Shown in pieces: positions 6,673-13,780 of a stretch of 30,748 bases of DNA; positions within the stretch are counted from its first letter, which is position 1; each line of letters starts with the position of its first letter. The translations under genes and the position numbers were made by a program. The notes beneath the pieces were generated by a model. It was not told the origin of the DNA. It saw only the letters and a program-made list of their open reading frames with translations, and ran no database searches. Where the stretch lies: assembly GCA_964537875.1 (NCBI GenBank), contig CAZIDN010000042.1, positions 1-30,748 on the forward strand. Reading direction: 5' to 3'. This DNA is from JAPKZH01 sp964537875 (GTDB lineage Bacteria > Acidobacteriota > Aminicenantia > Aminicenantales > UBA4085).

Positions 6673-7205
6673 TCGAAAACTTGCGCGAGCTGAGAGTCCG
6701 GGCCGGGCTGACTCAGGTGGAGCTCGCCCGGCGGAGCGGGATAAACAACGTTACTATCTACAAGATCGAATCTGGCAAGGTCAAGCCGCGCGATCTGACC
6801 TGGAGCCGGCTCATAAAAGCCCTGTTCAAAGAGCGCGCCGAAGTCAAGCAGCCCGAAGCGGATCGCGCCGCCTCGGATTTCTTCGGCGAGGTCCTCGACC
6901 GGGAGAATTTTTTCCGCAAGCTCCGGCTGAAGATGAGCGAGTCGCTTTTCGGCGTACTCGACCAATCCTGCATAATTCGGATCGTCGAGGCCTCGGAGTT
7001 TTTCTCGCGGCAGCGGTTCTATCCGGGCGACTTCGCGACGGCCGTCGAGCTTCTCAACGAGCTCCGGAAGGAGTGGCGCCGGCAGGCCGGCGGCGATATG
7101 GCAGACCGCGAAAAGCGGCCGTATAGAAGGCGCCGCATTCCGCAGGCGAAGGAAGAGAGCAAGATCAAGTTCGGGAATCCAGGAAGATGGCCGAAGAAGC
7201 GATAA
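6669..7205 (+). CDS. XRE-family helix-turn-helix regulator
   Basis: 178 residues. The N-terminal ~50 residues (MIENLRELRVRAGLTQVELA, then NNVTIYKIESGKVKPR) form a classical Cro/CI-type helix-turn-helix. The rest is unlike a CI peptidase: a helical middle region (about 75-145) and a very basic tail (RPYRRRRIPQA...RWPKKR). It may bind an operator within the phage or a host promoter. It is coupled to the preceding membrane protein by ATGA. No divergent cro-like partner is visible, so it is not obviously the lysogeny repressor. Confidence 0.75.
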   Translation: MIENLRELRVRAGLTQVELARRSGINNVTIYKIESGKVKPRDLTWSRLIKALFKERAEVKQPEADRAASDFFGEVLDRENFFRKLRLKMSESLFGVLDQSCIIRIVEASEFFSRQRFYPGDFATAVELLNELRKEWRRQAGGDMADREKRPYRRRRIPQAKEESKIKFGNPGRWPKKR

Positions 7206-7209
7206 GGAA

Positions 7210-7515
7210 ATGACCGAGACCCGCAACCGCTTCTACAAAGCCCGCCGCCGCGCGAAGGTGTTGCTCTCAAGCTGCGGCTATCATGTTCAAATCTTTTCGG
7301 ACGGGCCTTTCGACATCGAAGCATCACGGGAATTCGAATTTTTGAAAATAAAAATCTGCCTGGATACGGCCACGAAAACCGATAAGGAAACCCTTGTCGG
7401 GATCGTTCTTCCAGCATTTTGTCAGAAAGAGATTTGGCTTAAGAAATCGGGCACCCCCGGCTTCGAAATTATAAAAATTCCAAACCCTGTCAATAGGAAA
7501 TCTTTCCCCGTTTAG
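7210..7515 (+). CDS. Hypothetical protein, possible PDDEXK-fold relic
   Basis: 101 residues, beginning 4 bases after the regulator with a GATAAGGAA site. The pattern AKVLLSSCGYHVQIFSDGPFDI, then FLKIKI, resembles small endonuclease-fold proteins in which a GPFD aspartate is followed by a strand bearing E/Q-x-K. Here that strand reads KIKI, so the usual acidic residue seems missing and the protein may be catalytically altered or unrelated. Function is not assigned. Confidence 0.45.
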   Translation: MTETRNRFYKARRRAKVLLSSCGYHVQIFSDGPFDIEASREFEFLKIKICLDTATKTDKETLVGIVLPAFCQKEIWLKKSGTPGFEIIKIPNPVNRKSFPV

Positions 7516-7523
7516 CGGCACGA

Positions 7524-7557
7524 CCTCTCGGGTAGAGGGTGGTCACAGCTTGTGGCC
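7524..7557 (+). other. Tandem hairpins at the endolysin gene start
   Basis: Hairpin one pairs cctct (7524-7528) with agagg (7534-7538). Hairpin two pairs ggtcaca (7541-7547) with tgtggcc (7551-7557) around a 3-base loop and would bury the GTG start at 7552. There is no T-run, so a terminator is unlikely. It may control or displace endolysin initiation. Confidence 0.4.
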
Positions 7558-8043
7558 AAGTTAGAAAACCCTCAAAAACCCGCCCCTTATAATTCTCGCA
7601 GGATGGCAAACGTCTTGAAGGCGACCTTTCTGCGGGCGACGGCGGTGGACTATCTCAAGCGCTTTATCGGCCTGCCCTATCTATGGGGCGGCGACGATCC
7701 GCTCGCCGGATTCGATTGCAGCGGCATAATCAACGAGGTCCTCCAGGCCGTCGGTCTTACTCCCCACAAGTCCGACTTCTCCGCCGCCGGGCTCTACGAG
7801 AGATTTAAGGACGGGGCGGTCGCGCAGGGATACGCGGGCTGCTTGGTTTTCTGGTTGAGCGGCGAGAAGGTCGTCCACGTCGAAATGATGGTCGACGACC
7901 TCCACACGGTCGGCGCCTCGGGTGGCGGGTCAAAGACCCTCACGGTCGCGGACGCGATCAGGCAAAACGCTTACGTGAAGCAGAGGCCCCTCGGCTATCG
8001 CGGGGACAATTATCTCATTGTCGATCCATTTTTTGAGGTATGA
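7552..8043 (+). CDS. NlpC/P60 peptidase, probable endolysin
   Basis: 163 residues from GTG 7552. The NlpC/P60 signature is clear: IGLPYLWGGDDPLAGFDCSG (39-58) with nucleophile C56, then VVHVEMMVDD with catalytic H109, and a third polar residue possibly H118. The family cleaves gamma-D-Glu-diaminopimelate bonds in peptidoglycan stem peptides; here it most likely lyses the host. No signal peptide is visible, so release would depend on a holin. The start is uncertain: ATG 7603 would remove 17 residues before the domain and follows a TATAAT at 7588-7593. GTG 7552 is kept because a purine run (agaggg) lies ahead of it. A virion-associated hydrolase role is less likely given its position before the terminase. 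Confidence 0.75.
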   Translation: MAKLENPQKPAPYNSRRMANVLKATFLRATAVDYLKRFIGLPYLWGGDDPLAGFDCSGIINEVLQAVGLTPHKSDFSAAGLYERFKDGAVAQGYAGCLVFWLSGEKVVHVEMMVDDLHTVGASGGGSKTLTVADAIRQNAYVKQRPLGYRGDNYLIVDPFFEV

Positions 8044-8234
8044 GAATGGCGAGCATCGCGGAGATAATCTCCCTTCTCGGCATGATCGAAAAGCTGTCCG
8101 GGAAGATCGGAGAGGCCTGGGGAAAAATCGATGAATATATCAAGGCGGAGAAAGATGAAAAGAAACGGGAAAAGCTCGTGGCTGCGAGCGAGCGTCGGGA
8201 TTTTTCTGCTCTGCGCGCTGCTCTTTTCGACTGA
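8040..8234 (+). CDS. Small helical protein, 64 aa
   Basis: The start overlaps the endolysin stop (ATGA). The product is a soluble-looking amphipathic helix (MRMASIAEIISLL, then charged KAEKDEKKREKL). There is no membrane span. Its last 80 bases overlap, in another frame, the start of the secreted protein gene at 8155, an arrangement reminiscent of embedded lysis genes. Function unknown. Confidence 0.5.
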   Translation: MRMASIAEIISLLGMIEKLSGKIGEAWGKIDEYIKAEKDEKKREKLVAASERRDFSALRAALFD

Positions 8235-8472
8235 CGCCTGCGCCGGCAGATACAACCCGAGCCTATATCCGAGCTATGACGTCTTGAACCCGGGCCCCGA
8301 AGTTCGAGCGAACCCAGTCGGCTTTGTCGCCGCGGATGGCCGCGCCCTGGATGAAAAAGGCCAGATCCTGGCCGCCGGCACGGTGGTCAATGACGCCTTT
8401 CTCCTCTGGGTCCACGAGCTCAAGGAGGAAGTTGAGAAGCTCCGATTGGAACTGAAGCGCAAGGGAGATTGA
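8155..8472 (+). CDS. Small secreted or lipoprotein-like protein
   Basis: 105 residues starting within the previous gene. MKRNGKSSW is followed by a hydrophobic core and LLFSTDACAG, a signal peptide with a cysteine near the cut. The lipobox is poor because position -3 is Thr. The mature part is proline-rich (YNPSLYPSYDVLNPGPEV), then a short globular stretch and a C-terminal coiled coil (LKEEVEKLRLELKRK). ATG 8155 is chosen because GGCGGAGAAAG precedes it and the signal starts there. Overlap plus a Cys-bearing signal and Pro-rich segment suggests an outer spanin, but the upstream partner lacks a membrane span, so this is weak. Confidence 0.55.
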   Translation: MKRNGKSSWLRASVGIFLLCALLFSTDACAGRYNPSLYPSYDVLNPGPEVRANPVGFVAADGRALDEKGQILAAGTVVNDAFLLWVHELKEEVEKLRLELKRKGD

Positions 8473-8473
8473 C

Positions 8474-8734
8474 ATGGCGGAACCTGTGACCTGGACAGCG
8501 GTGGGAATGGCGATAATTGCCAACATGGGAACATGGCTCGTGATCGTTAAAGAAAAAAATAGTCACAAAAAGAATACGGTAAATAATCCAGGCCCGAAGC
8601 CCGGCGAGGCAAAAATATGCCAGGAGCGAGGCGAAACGATTGCCGTCCTCAAGACGAAGCAAAATGGACTTGAAGAGGACATCCACGAGATCAAAGAGGA
8701 CATCAAAGAAATCAAGCGGGCGGTGGTGAAATAA
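8474..8734 (+). CDS. Membrane-anchored coiled-coil protein, 86 aa
   Basis: Residues 6-26 form one hydrophobic helix (WTAVGMAIIANMGTWLVIV), then a basic linker. The C-terminal ~40 residues are a coiled coil (LKTKQNGLEEDIHEIKEDIK). The topology could fit an inner spanin or a small lysis accessory protein. An AGGGAGATTGAC site precedes the ATG. The next gene starts directly after its stop. Confidence 0.55.
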   Translation: MAEPVTWTAVGMAIIANMGTWLVIVKEKNSHKKNTVNNPGPKPGEAKICQERGETIAVLKTKQNGLEEDIHEIKEDIKEIKRAVVK

Positions 8735-8956
8735 ATGGGCAAAGGCTTGCGTGTCGGGATGAATCGGGACCTCGTGGCCAAAACTGAAACTGCGCTGTTT
8801 ATGCTCGTCAACAACACAAACAAAAATATTGTCCAACTCGGAAAAGACATCACGCAGGTGAAAGAAGCTCAGGAGCTTTTCTACGAGACTTTCATGGCGA
8901 GAACCTTAAGGGGGCGATGGCTTCGATTCAAAAAATGGATAGGCGGGAAGAAGTGA
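8735..8956 (+). CDS. Small hypothetical protein, 73 aa
   Basis: It begins on the base after the previous stop. It is a helical, cytosolic-looking product (NTNKNIVQLGKDITQVKEAQ) with a basic end (RGRWLRFKKWIGGKK). No family recognised. It sits just before the terminase and overlaps its preferred GTG start by GTGA. Confidence 0.5.
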   Translation: MGKGLRVGMNRDLVAKTETALFMLVNNTNKNIVQLGKDITQVKEAQELFYETFMARTLRGRWLRFKKWIGGKK

Positions 8957-9495
8957 GCCTCAACGCCAAGCAGCGGAAATTCGTCCGGGAATACCTCCTG
9001 GACCTGAACGCTACGCAGGCCGCTATCCGCGCGGGCTACAGCAGGAGGACGGCAGGTATCCAGGGTCATGATCTCCTAAAAAATCCTAAGATAAAAAAAG
9101 CTATACAAAAGGGCATGGATAAAGCAGCCGCACGCTATGACATTTCCCAGGAGCGAATCCTCAAGGAATTGGCCATTATCGCGTATTCGGATCTCGCGCA
9201 CCATCTTGACATCGATCCCGATACCGGAGCGATCCGGGCCAAAGGTTTTGGGGAGATGCCCGGAGAGACAAGCCGGGCGCTCAAGGCAATCAAGGAAGAT
9301 CGGGTCATCAAAGAGGACGCCGACGGGCACAAGGTCACGGTCTTCGATAAGGTCCGGTTCGAGCTCCACGACAAGTTAAAGGCATTGGAGCTTCTCGGGA
9401 AACACGGGGGCATGTTCGCGGACAAAGTCGACCTGAGCGGCGATGTGTCCGTGATCGTCAGGAAAATCCTCAGCGACGAGAGGCCCAAAGAATGA
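8953..9495 (+). CDS. terS: Terminase small subunit
   Basis: The product binds the packaging site on phage DNA and hands it to the large subunit. The N-terminus has the family hallmark: LNAKQRKFVREYLLDLNATQ, then AAIRAGYS, a helix-turn-helix. The rest (SQERILKELAIIAYSDLAHH, then KLKALELLGKHGGMF) matches Terminase_2-type small subunits. The start is ambiguous: ATG 8917 has an AAGGGGG site, ATG 8938 is possible, and GTG 8953 gives a 4-base GTGA overlap with a GGCGGGAAG site and the canonical family start. I chose 8953. Product identity does not depend on it. Confidence 0.9.
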   Translation: MSLNAKQRKFVREYLLDLNATQAAIRAGYSRRTAGIQGHDLLKNPKIKKAIQKGMDKAAARYDISQERILKELAIIAYSDLAHHLDIDPDTGAIRAKGFGEMPGETSRALKAIKEDRVIKEDADGHKVTVFDKVRFELHDKLKALELLGKHGGMFADKVDLSGDVSVIVRKILSDERPKE

Positions 9496-10715
9496 TTCAG
9501 ACTCAGGCCGCCTCACAGATAACGGTTCCGATCTATTATCATTCCGGCCAGCAGAAGATCTTCGACTTCCCGGCCAAGAAAAAAGTGATCGCGAAAGGCC
9601 GCCGCTGGGGCCTGACCAAGGGTTTCGCCAACCGCACCATCGAATATCTTTTTGACGGAATCTCACCGGGCCTCTGGGTCGACACCGTGAACTCGAACAT
9701 CGACCGCTACGTTGAAAGATATTTCTATCCGGTCCTTAAACATCTCCCACCTCAACACTGGCAGTGGCGGCAGCAGAAGAAAGAATTGACCATCCTGGGT
9801 CACAAGCTCGACATCAGAAGCGCGGATCGGCCTGAGCTCATCGAAGGTTTCGCCTACAAGTTCATCATGCTCAATGAGGCCGGGATCATCCTCCGGGACG
9901 AGTATCTCTGGCACAACACGGTCCAGCCGATGACGCTGGATTTCAACCCCGACATTTACATCGGCGGCACGCCCAAAGGGAAGGGGCTTTTTCACGAGCT
10001 CTATGTCAAAGCCTCGGAGATGCCTGGCTGGAAGGAGTTTCGGTTTTCCTCATTCGATAATCCGTATCTCGACAAAAAAGAACTCCAGAATTTAGTCGAC
10101 GAAATTCCGCCCTCGATCCAGGAACAGGAGATTTACGCGGGGTTCCTGGAGGATTCATCCACCGTCTTCCGAAACGTGGAAAACTGCAAAGATGCGCAGG
10201 CTGAGGTACCTCAACCGGGAAAGACTTATTATGCCGGACTCGACCTTGCGCGCCTTAAAGACTTCACCGTGCTCATCATTCTCGATCAGGACGGTCGCCA
10301 GGTCTTCATGGATCGGTTCAATATCGTGGACTGGGCGATTCAGGAAGTCCGGATAGCGGAGTCCGTAAAAAAATACAAGGCTCGTCTCCTTGTCGACTCC
10401 ACCGGCGTCGGCGATCCGATTTTCGAGGGCCTGAGAAAAATGGGCCTAAACGTCGAAGGCTATAAGTTCTCAAACGAATCGAAGAAGCAACTCGTCCAGT
10501 CGCTGATGATGTCTTTCGAGCTCGGCAAGATCAAGATATTCGACGACCCTGCGCTTATCAACGAGCTCAACGTTTTCGAATATGAGATCACAAGCTCAGG
10601 CCTCATCAGCTATTCGGCCCCGGAACGCTATCACGACGACTGTGTGATGGCGCTGGCACTCGCCAACTGGTCTTTGCAAAACCAACGGCAAGTGCATGCC
10701 TGGAGTCTAAGATGA
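9492..10715 (+). CDS. terL: Terminase large subunit
   Basis: 407 residues; the packaging ATPase and nuclease. The Walker A-like loop is GRRWGLTKG (36-44). Walker B is FIMLNE (124-129), with Asn where Asp is usual. The coupling motif GGTPKG is at 159-164. The RNase H-like nuclease shows D251 (AGLDLARLKDF), D302 (LVDSTGVGD) and the HDD triad end at 381-383 (ERYHDDCVMAL). The length is typical. It overlaps the small subunit by ATGA and the portal by ATGA. Confidence 0.95.
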   Translation: MIQTQAASQITVPIYYHSGQQKIFDFPAKKKVIAKGRRWGLTKGFANRTIEYLFDGISPGLWVDTVNSNIDRYVERYFYPVLKHLPPQHWQWRQQKKELTILGHKLDIRSADRPELIEGFAYKFIMLNEAGIILRDEYLWHNTVQPMTLDFNPDIYIGGTPKGKGLFHELYVKASEMPGWKEFRFSSFDNPYLDKKELQNLVDEIPPSIQEQEIYAGFLEDSSTVFRNVENCKDAQAEVPQPGKTYYAGLDLARLKDFTVLIILDQDGRQVFMDRFNIVDWAIQEVRIAESVKKYKARLLVDSTGVGDPIFEGLRKMGLNVEGYKFSNESKKQLVQSLMMSFELGKIKIFDDPALINELNVFEYEITSSGLISYSAPERYHDDCVMALALANWSLQNQRQVHAWSLR

Positions 10716-11968
10716 GATTCAAGGTGGAGTTCGAGCTCGGGGGGAAGAGGGAGAAGAAGTCCGACCTCGTTCAATACTCGGAGGGCGCCTATTATCTCGG
10801 TCTTCCCTCTGTCTCGCCGGCCCGGATCAGGGACTATGTCGAGGCCTACAAGGTCAGCGAGGTCGTCCGCTCCTGCGTCGACAAGATCAACCTCGCCGCG
10901 AAGGGGATCCCCTGGTATCTCTACGAGCGCGTCGGGAAGGAGACCCGCGAAATCGAGGCCCACACCCTCGTCGACATCATGCGCCGGCCGTCGAAGGCCT
11001 GCCCCTCCTGGCCGAAGTTCCTGGAGCGCGCGCTCGGGTTCTACCTCATCTCCGGCAACCGCTACATGAGGCGGTACATCGGCTCATTCCGCCGCTATGG
11101 GGAGCTCGAGATTCTGGCCTCGCAGAAGGTCCGGATAAAGCAGAACTCGCTCGGCGAGCCGACGGCCTACGAGCACCTCAGGGGCGGGCACTGGGAGACA
11201 ATCCCGCTCGAGGAGGTCCTCCACAGCAAGATGTTCGACCCGGCCGACGGCCCCTACGGCCTCTCGCCGATCGCGACGATCGCCAGCCAGGTCGACATCT
11301 CCCGCTTCGCGACGGAGTGGTCGCTCAGGCTTCTCCAGAACGACGCCCGGCCCGGGGCCGTGGCCTTCGTCCCGGGAGCCCTCACGGAGGAGCAGCGCGA
11401 CGAGATCAAGAAGCAATGGAAGCAGGAATTCAGGGGATCCGAGAACGCCGGCGGCCTGCTCATCATAGAGACGGGGATCGGGGCGGTCCGGCCGGGGGAC
11501 CTGAAGCTCATGTCCTACGCGCCGAAGGAGCTCGAGCTCGCGGGCTCCGAGAAGATCATCATCCGGAAGGTCTGCTCAGTCTACCAGGTCCCGCCGGAGC
11601 TCCTGGGTGACTCGGAGAACAAGACCTACTCGAACCAGAAGGAGGCGAGAAAGGCGCTCTACCAGGAGGCGACGCTGCCGCACCTCGACGGGCTCCGGGA
11701 CGAGCTCAACAGCTGGCTGGTCCCGATGTTCGAGGACACCGGGGATATGTTCTTCGGCTATGATGCCTCGGACATCGACGCCCTGGCCGCGGACACGGAC
11801 GCGCTCTGGGAGAGGGCGGGAAGGGCCGTCGACCGCGGGATCCTGGTGCGGAACCAGGCGCTCGAGGTCATGGGATACGGCCGGTCCGAGGAGCCGGGGA
11901 TGGATACGCCCACGGTCCAGGCGACAGTCTTGCCGCTCGGCGCCATCAGCGGAGGAGAAGAGGAGTGA
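10712..11968 (+). CDS. Portal protein, HK97 family
   Basis: 418 residues. The dodecameric ring at the capsid vertex through which DNA passes. Evidence includes the SEVVRSCVDKINLAAKGIPW N-terminal segment, the DGPYGLSPIATIASQ region (about 188-202), and the VYQVPPELLGDSENKTYSN segment (about 290-308) with the following EARKALYQEATLPHL helix. These are all characteristic of HK97-type portals. The gene uses strongly GC-rich third positions. It is flanked by terL (ATGA overlap) and the F-like head protein (GTGA overlap), the canonical order. Confidence 0.92.
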   Translation: MRFKVEFELGGKREKKSDLVQYSEGAYYLGLPSVSPARIRDYVEAYKVSEVVRSCVDKINLAAKGIPWYLYERVGKETREIEAHTLVDIMRRPSKACPSWPKFLERALGFYLISGNRYMRRYIGSFRRYGELEILASQKVRIKQNSLGEPTAYEHLRGGHWETIPLEEVLHSKMFDPADGPYGLSPIATIASQVDISRFATEWSLRLLQNDARPGAVAFVPGALTEEQRDEIKKQWKQEFRGSENAGGLLIIETGIGAVRPGDLKLMSYAPKELELAGSEKIIIRKVCSVYQVPPELLGDSENKTYSNQKEARKALYQEATLPHLDGLRDELNSWLVPMFEDTGDMFFGYDASDIDALAADTDALWERAGRAVDRGILVRNQALEVMGYGRSEEPGMDTPTVQATVLPLGAISGGEEE

Positions 11969-12885
11969 TCGAAGAGCTCCAGGCCATCTCGTCCGCGCTG
12001 GACTTCGCGAAGGCCGACCGCGTGACCATCATCGATGCCTCGAATACGGCGCGGCTGGCCGCCTATATCACGCGGAACGGCGGGAGGGTCTCCCGTCCTC
12101 TCCGGGCCCACTGGCGGGCCATGGCGGAGTTCATCACGGTCGAGGAGGCGAAGCGGGCGATCCGGGTCGGGGACGTCCCCGTCGAATGGAAGCGAGAATT
12201 CGAGCGGGCCATCGGCGAGTTCGTTCGCGGCGATTTCAGGCGAGCTCAGATGAATGTCTTATCCGAGGTCGGCGAGGCGACGGCCAGACGGGTCAACAGT
12301 CTTCCGAGAAAGGAATTCGTCTTCGGGGCGACGCGAGAGAGAGTGTTGAAATACGTCGAGGAGTACGGCGGAAAACTCATCACGCGGCTCGTTGAAATCC
12401 AGGTTTTGGCGGCCAAGGTCGCGCTCCTGCAATACATCGTGACCGAGGCTTTGACGCCCTACGAGCTCGCCAAGCGGCTTCGGCATTTTATCGGCCTCAC
12501 CGATCGATACGCCCAGGCCGTGCTCAGGCTGGAGCGGGGTCTCGTCGCGGAGGGCTTGGCAAAGGACGTTATCGGCCGTCAGGTCGAGAAATACGCGACC
12601 TTTTTGCATAAGGTCCGGGCGGAGAACATCGCCCGGACGGAACTGGGCAATGCTTACAATCGCGGCCAGCTGGAAGCCATCTTCCAGGCCAGGGAGGACG
12701 GCTGGATTGTCGGGGAAGTCTGGAAAATCTGGGTCACAACCGGCCAATCGGGACGGGTATGCCCGGATTGCGAGGCACTCGATGGCGAGGCGGTCCGCCT
12801 TGAGGAGCAGTTTTCCGCCGGTGTGGATGCCCCATTATTGCATCCTCAGTGCGGATGTTCTCTCGCCTATGAGACGAGGAGATGA
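11965..12885 (+). CDS. Phage Mu F-like head morphogenesis protein
   Basis: 306 residues from a GTG overlapping the portal stop. The N-terminal two thirds are helical. The C-terminal segment carries the minor-head signature: RAENIARTELGNAYNRGQLE (about 219-238), then WVTTGQSGRVCPDCEALDGE, and ends HPQCGCSLAYE. The Cys/His set probably binds a metal. Members act in procapsid assembly or DNA ejection and are usually present in a few copies at the portal, as SPP1 gp7. Position between portal and protease supports this. Confidence 0.88.
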   Translation: MIEELQAISSALDFAKADRVTIIDASNTARLAAYITRNGGRVSRPLRAHWRAMAEFITVEEAKRAIRVGDVPVEWKREFERAIGEFVRGDFRRAQMNVLSEVGEATARRVNSLPRKEFVFGATRERVLKYVEEYGGKLITRLVEIQVLAAKVALLQYIVTEALTPYELAKRLRHFIGLTDRYAQAVLRLERGLVAEGLAKDVIGRQVEKYATFLHKVRAENIARTELGNAYNRGQLEAIFQAREDGWIVGEVWKIWVTTGQSGRVCPDCEALDGEAVRLEEQFSAGVDAPLLHPQCGCSLAYETRR

Positions 12886-13766
12886 ACATGGAAAAGAAAA
12901 CCTTCGAGTTCGAGATCAAGGAGCTGACCGAGGAGGGCCGGTTCTCCGGCTACCTCTCGACCTTCGGCAACGTCGACGCCGGCGGGGACGTCGTGGATCC
13001 CGGCGCATTCAAGAAGACGCTGCGGGACAACAAGAAGTTCGCGTTTCTCTGGGCGCACCAGGGGACGCCGGAAGCGATCGCCGGCTCTTTCACGGGGAAG
13101 GAGGACGAGAAAGGACTCCTCATCGATGGGGGCTTTTTTCTCGACCTCGACGGCGGACTCAAGTCGTATAAGACCGCCAAGAAGCTCATGGCCGAAGGGA
13201 TAAAGCTCGGCCTGTCGATGGGCTACAAGACTGTCAAATTCCTCTACGACACGATCGAGGGGATCACCATCCGGCGCCTCAAGGAGGTGAAGCTCAACGA
13301 GGGGTCGATCACGCTCTGGCCGATGAACGAGGAGGCGCTGATCGGGGCGATTAAAGAGGGGGGGGAGGAGGCGGAGACGAAGCCCTACCCGAACGAGCAC
13401 GCCTGCCGGCTCGCGGATCCCGGCAAGTTTATCCGGATCCGGCCGGGCGAGGACAGAACCCACAACGGGAAGAAATACCGGGTCCTCTACGGCTTCCTCA
13501 AGGGCGGCGGTTCCGAGGACCAGGCCTACCGCTATCCGAAGGAGACCTGGACCGAGGCGGAGGCCCGGGCCCACTGCAAAGACCACAAGGGCAGCTTCGA
13601 GGCTGCCACAAAACCCAAGGAACTGACGTTTGTCTGCAAGTCCTGCGGCGAGACACTCACTCTCACTGAGCCGGTAGATACCACTCAGCCGAAAGCCGAG
13701 CCGTCTTTGGAGCCGGGTGAGTTCCACTCCACGCTGCGGACGATCGCGGACGAGTTCAAGAAATAA
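12882..13766 (+). CDS. HK97-type (S78) prohead protease with C-terminal extension
   Basis: 294 residues. Residues 1-165 form the protease: GYLSTFGNVDAGGDVVDPGA, catalytic H59 in LWAHQGTPEA and S112 in GLSMGYK, followed by a LNEGSITLWPMNEEA segment. It matures the capsid by removing the scaffold domain. Residues ~172-240 add a separate domain (NEHACRL, YRVLYGFLKGG, WTEAEARAHCKDH) that I have seen attached to phage proteases or in stand-alone phage proteins. A CKSCGETL pair follows. The usual protease is ~200 residues, so ~100 are extra. It overlaps the previous gene by ATGA. Confidence 0.9.
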   Translation: MNMEKKTFEFEIKELTEEGRFSGYLSTFGNVDAGGDVVDPGAFKKTLRDNKKFAFLWAHQGTPEAIAGSFTGKEDEKGLLIDGGFFLDLDGGLKSYKTAKKLMAEGIKLGLSMGYKTVKFLYDTIEGITIRRLKEVKLNEGSITLWPMNEEALIGAIKEGGEEAETKPYPNEHACRLADPGKFIRIRPGEDRTHNGKKYRVLYGFLKGGGSEDQAYRYPKETWTEAEARAHCKDHKGSFEAATKPKELTFVCKSCGETLTLTEPVDTTQPKAEPSLEPGEFHSTLRTIADEFKK

Positions 13767-13780
13767 ACAAGGAGGAAAAA

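Noticed and set aside
11607..12395. 262-codon arginine-rich + frame
   Set aside because: Straddles the portal and Mu F-like genes in another frame; composition is that of a GC-rich shadow.
12867..13727. 286-codon minus-strand frame
   Set aside because: Mirror of the prohead protease gene with shadow composition; all supported genes are on the + strand.
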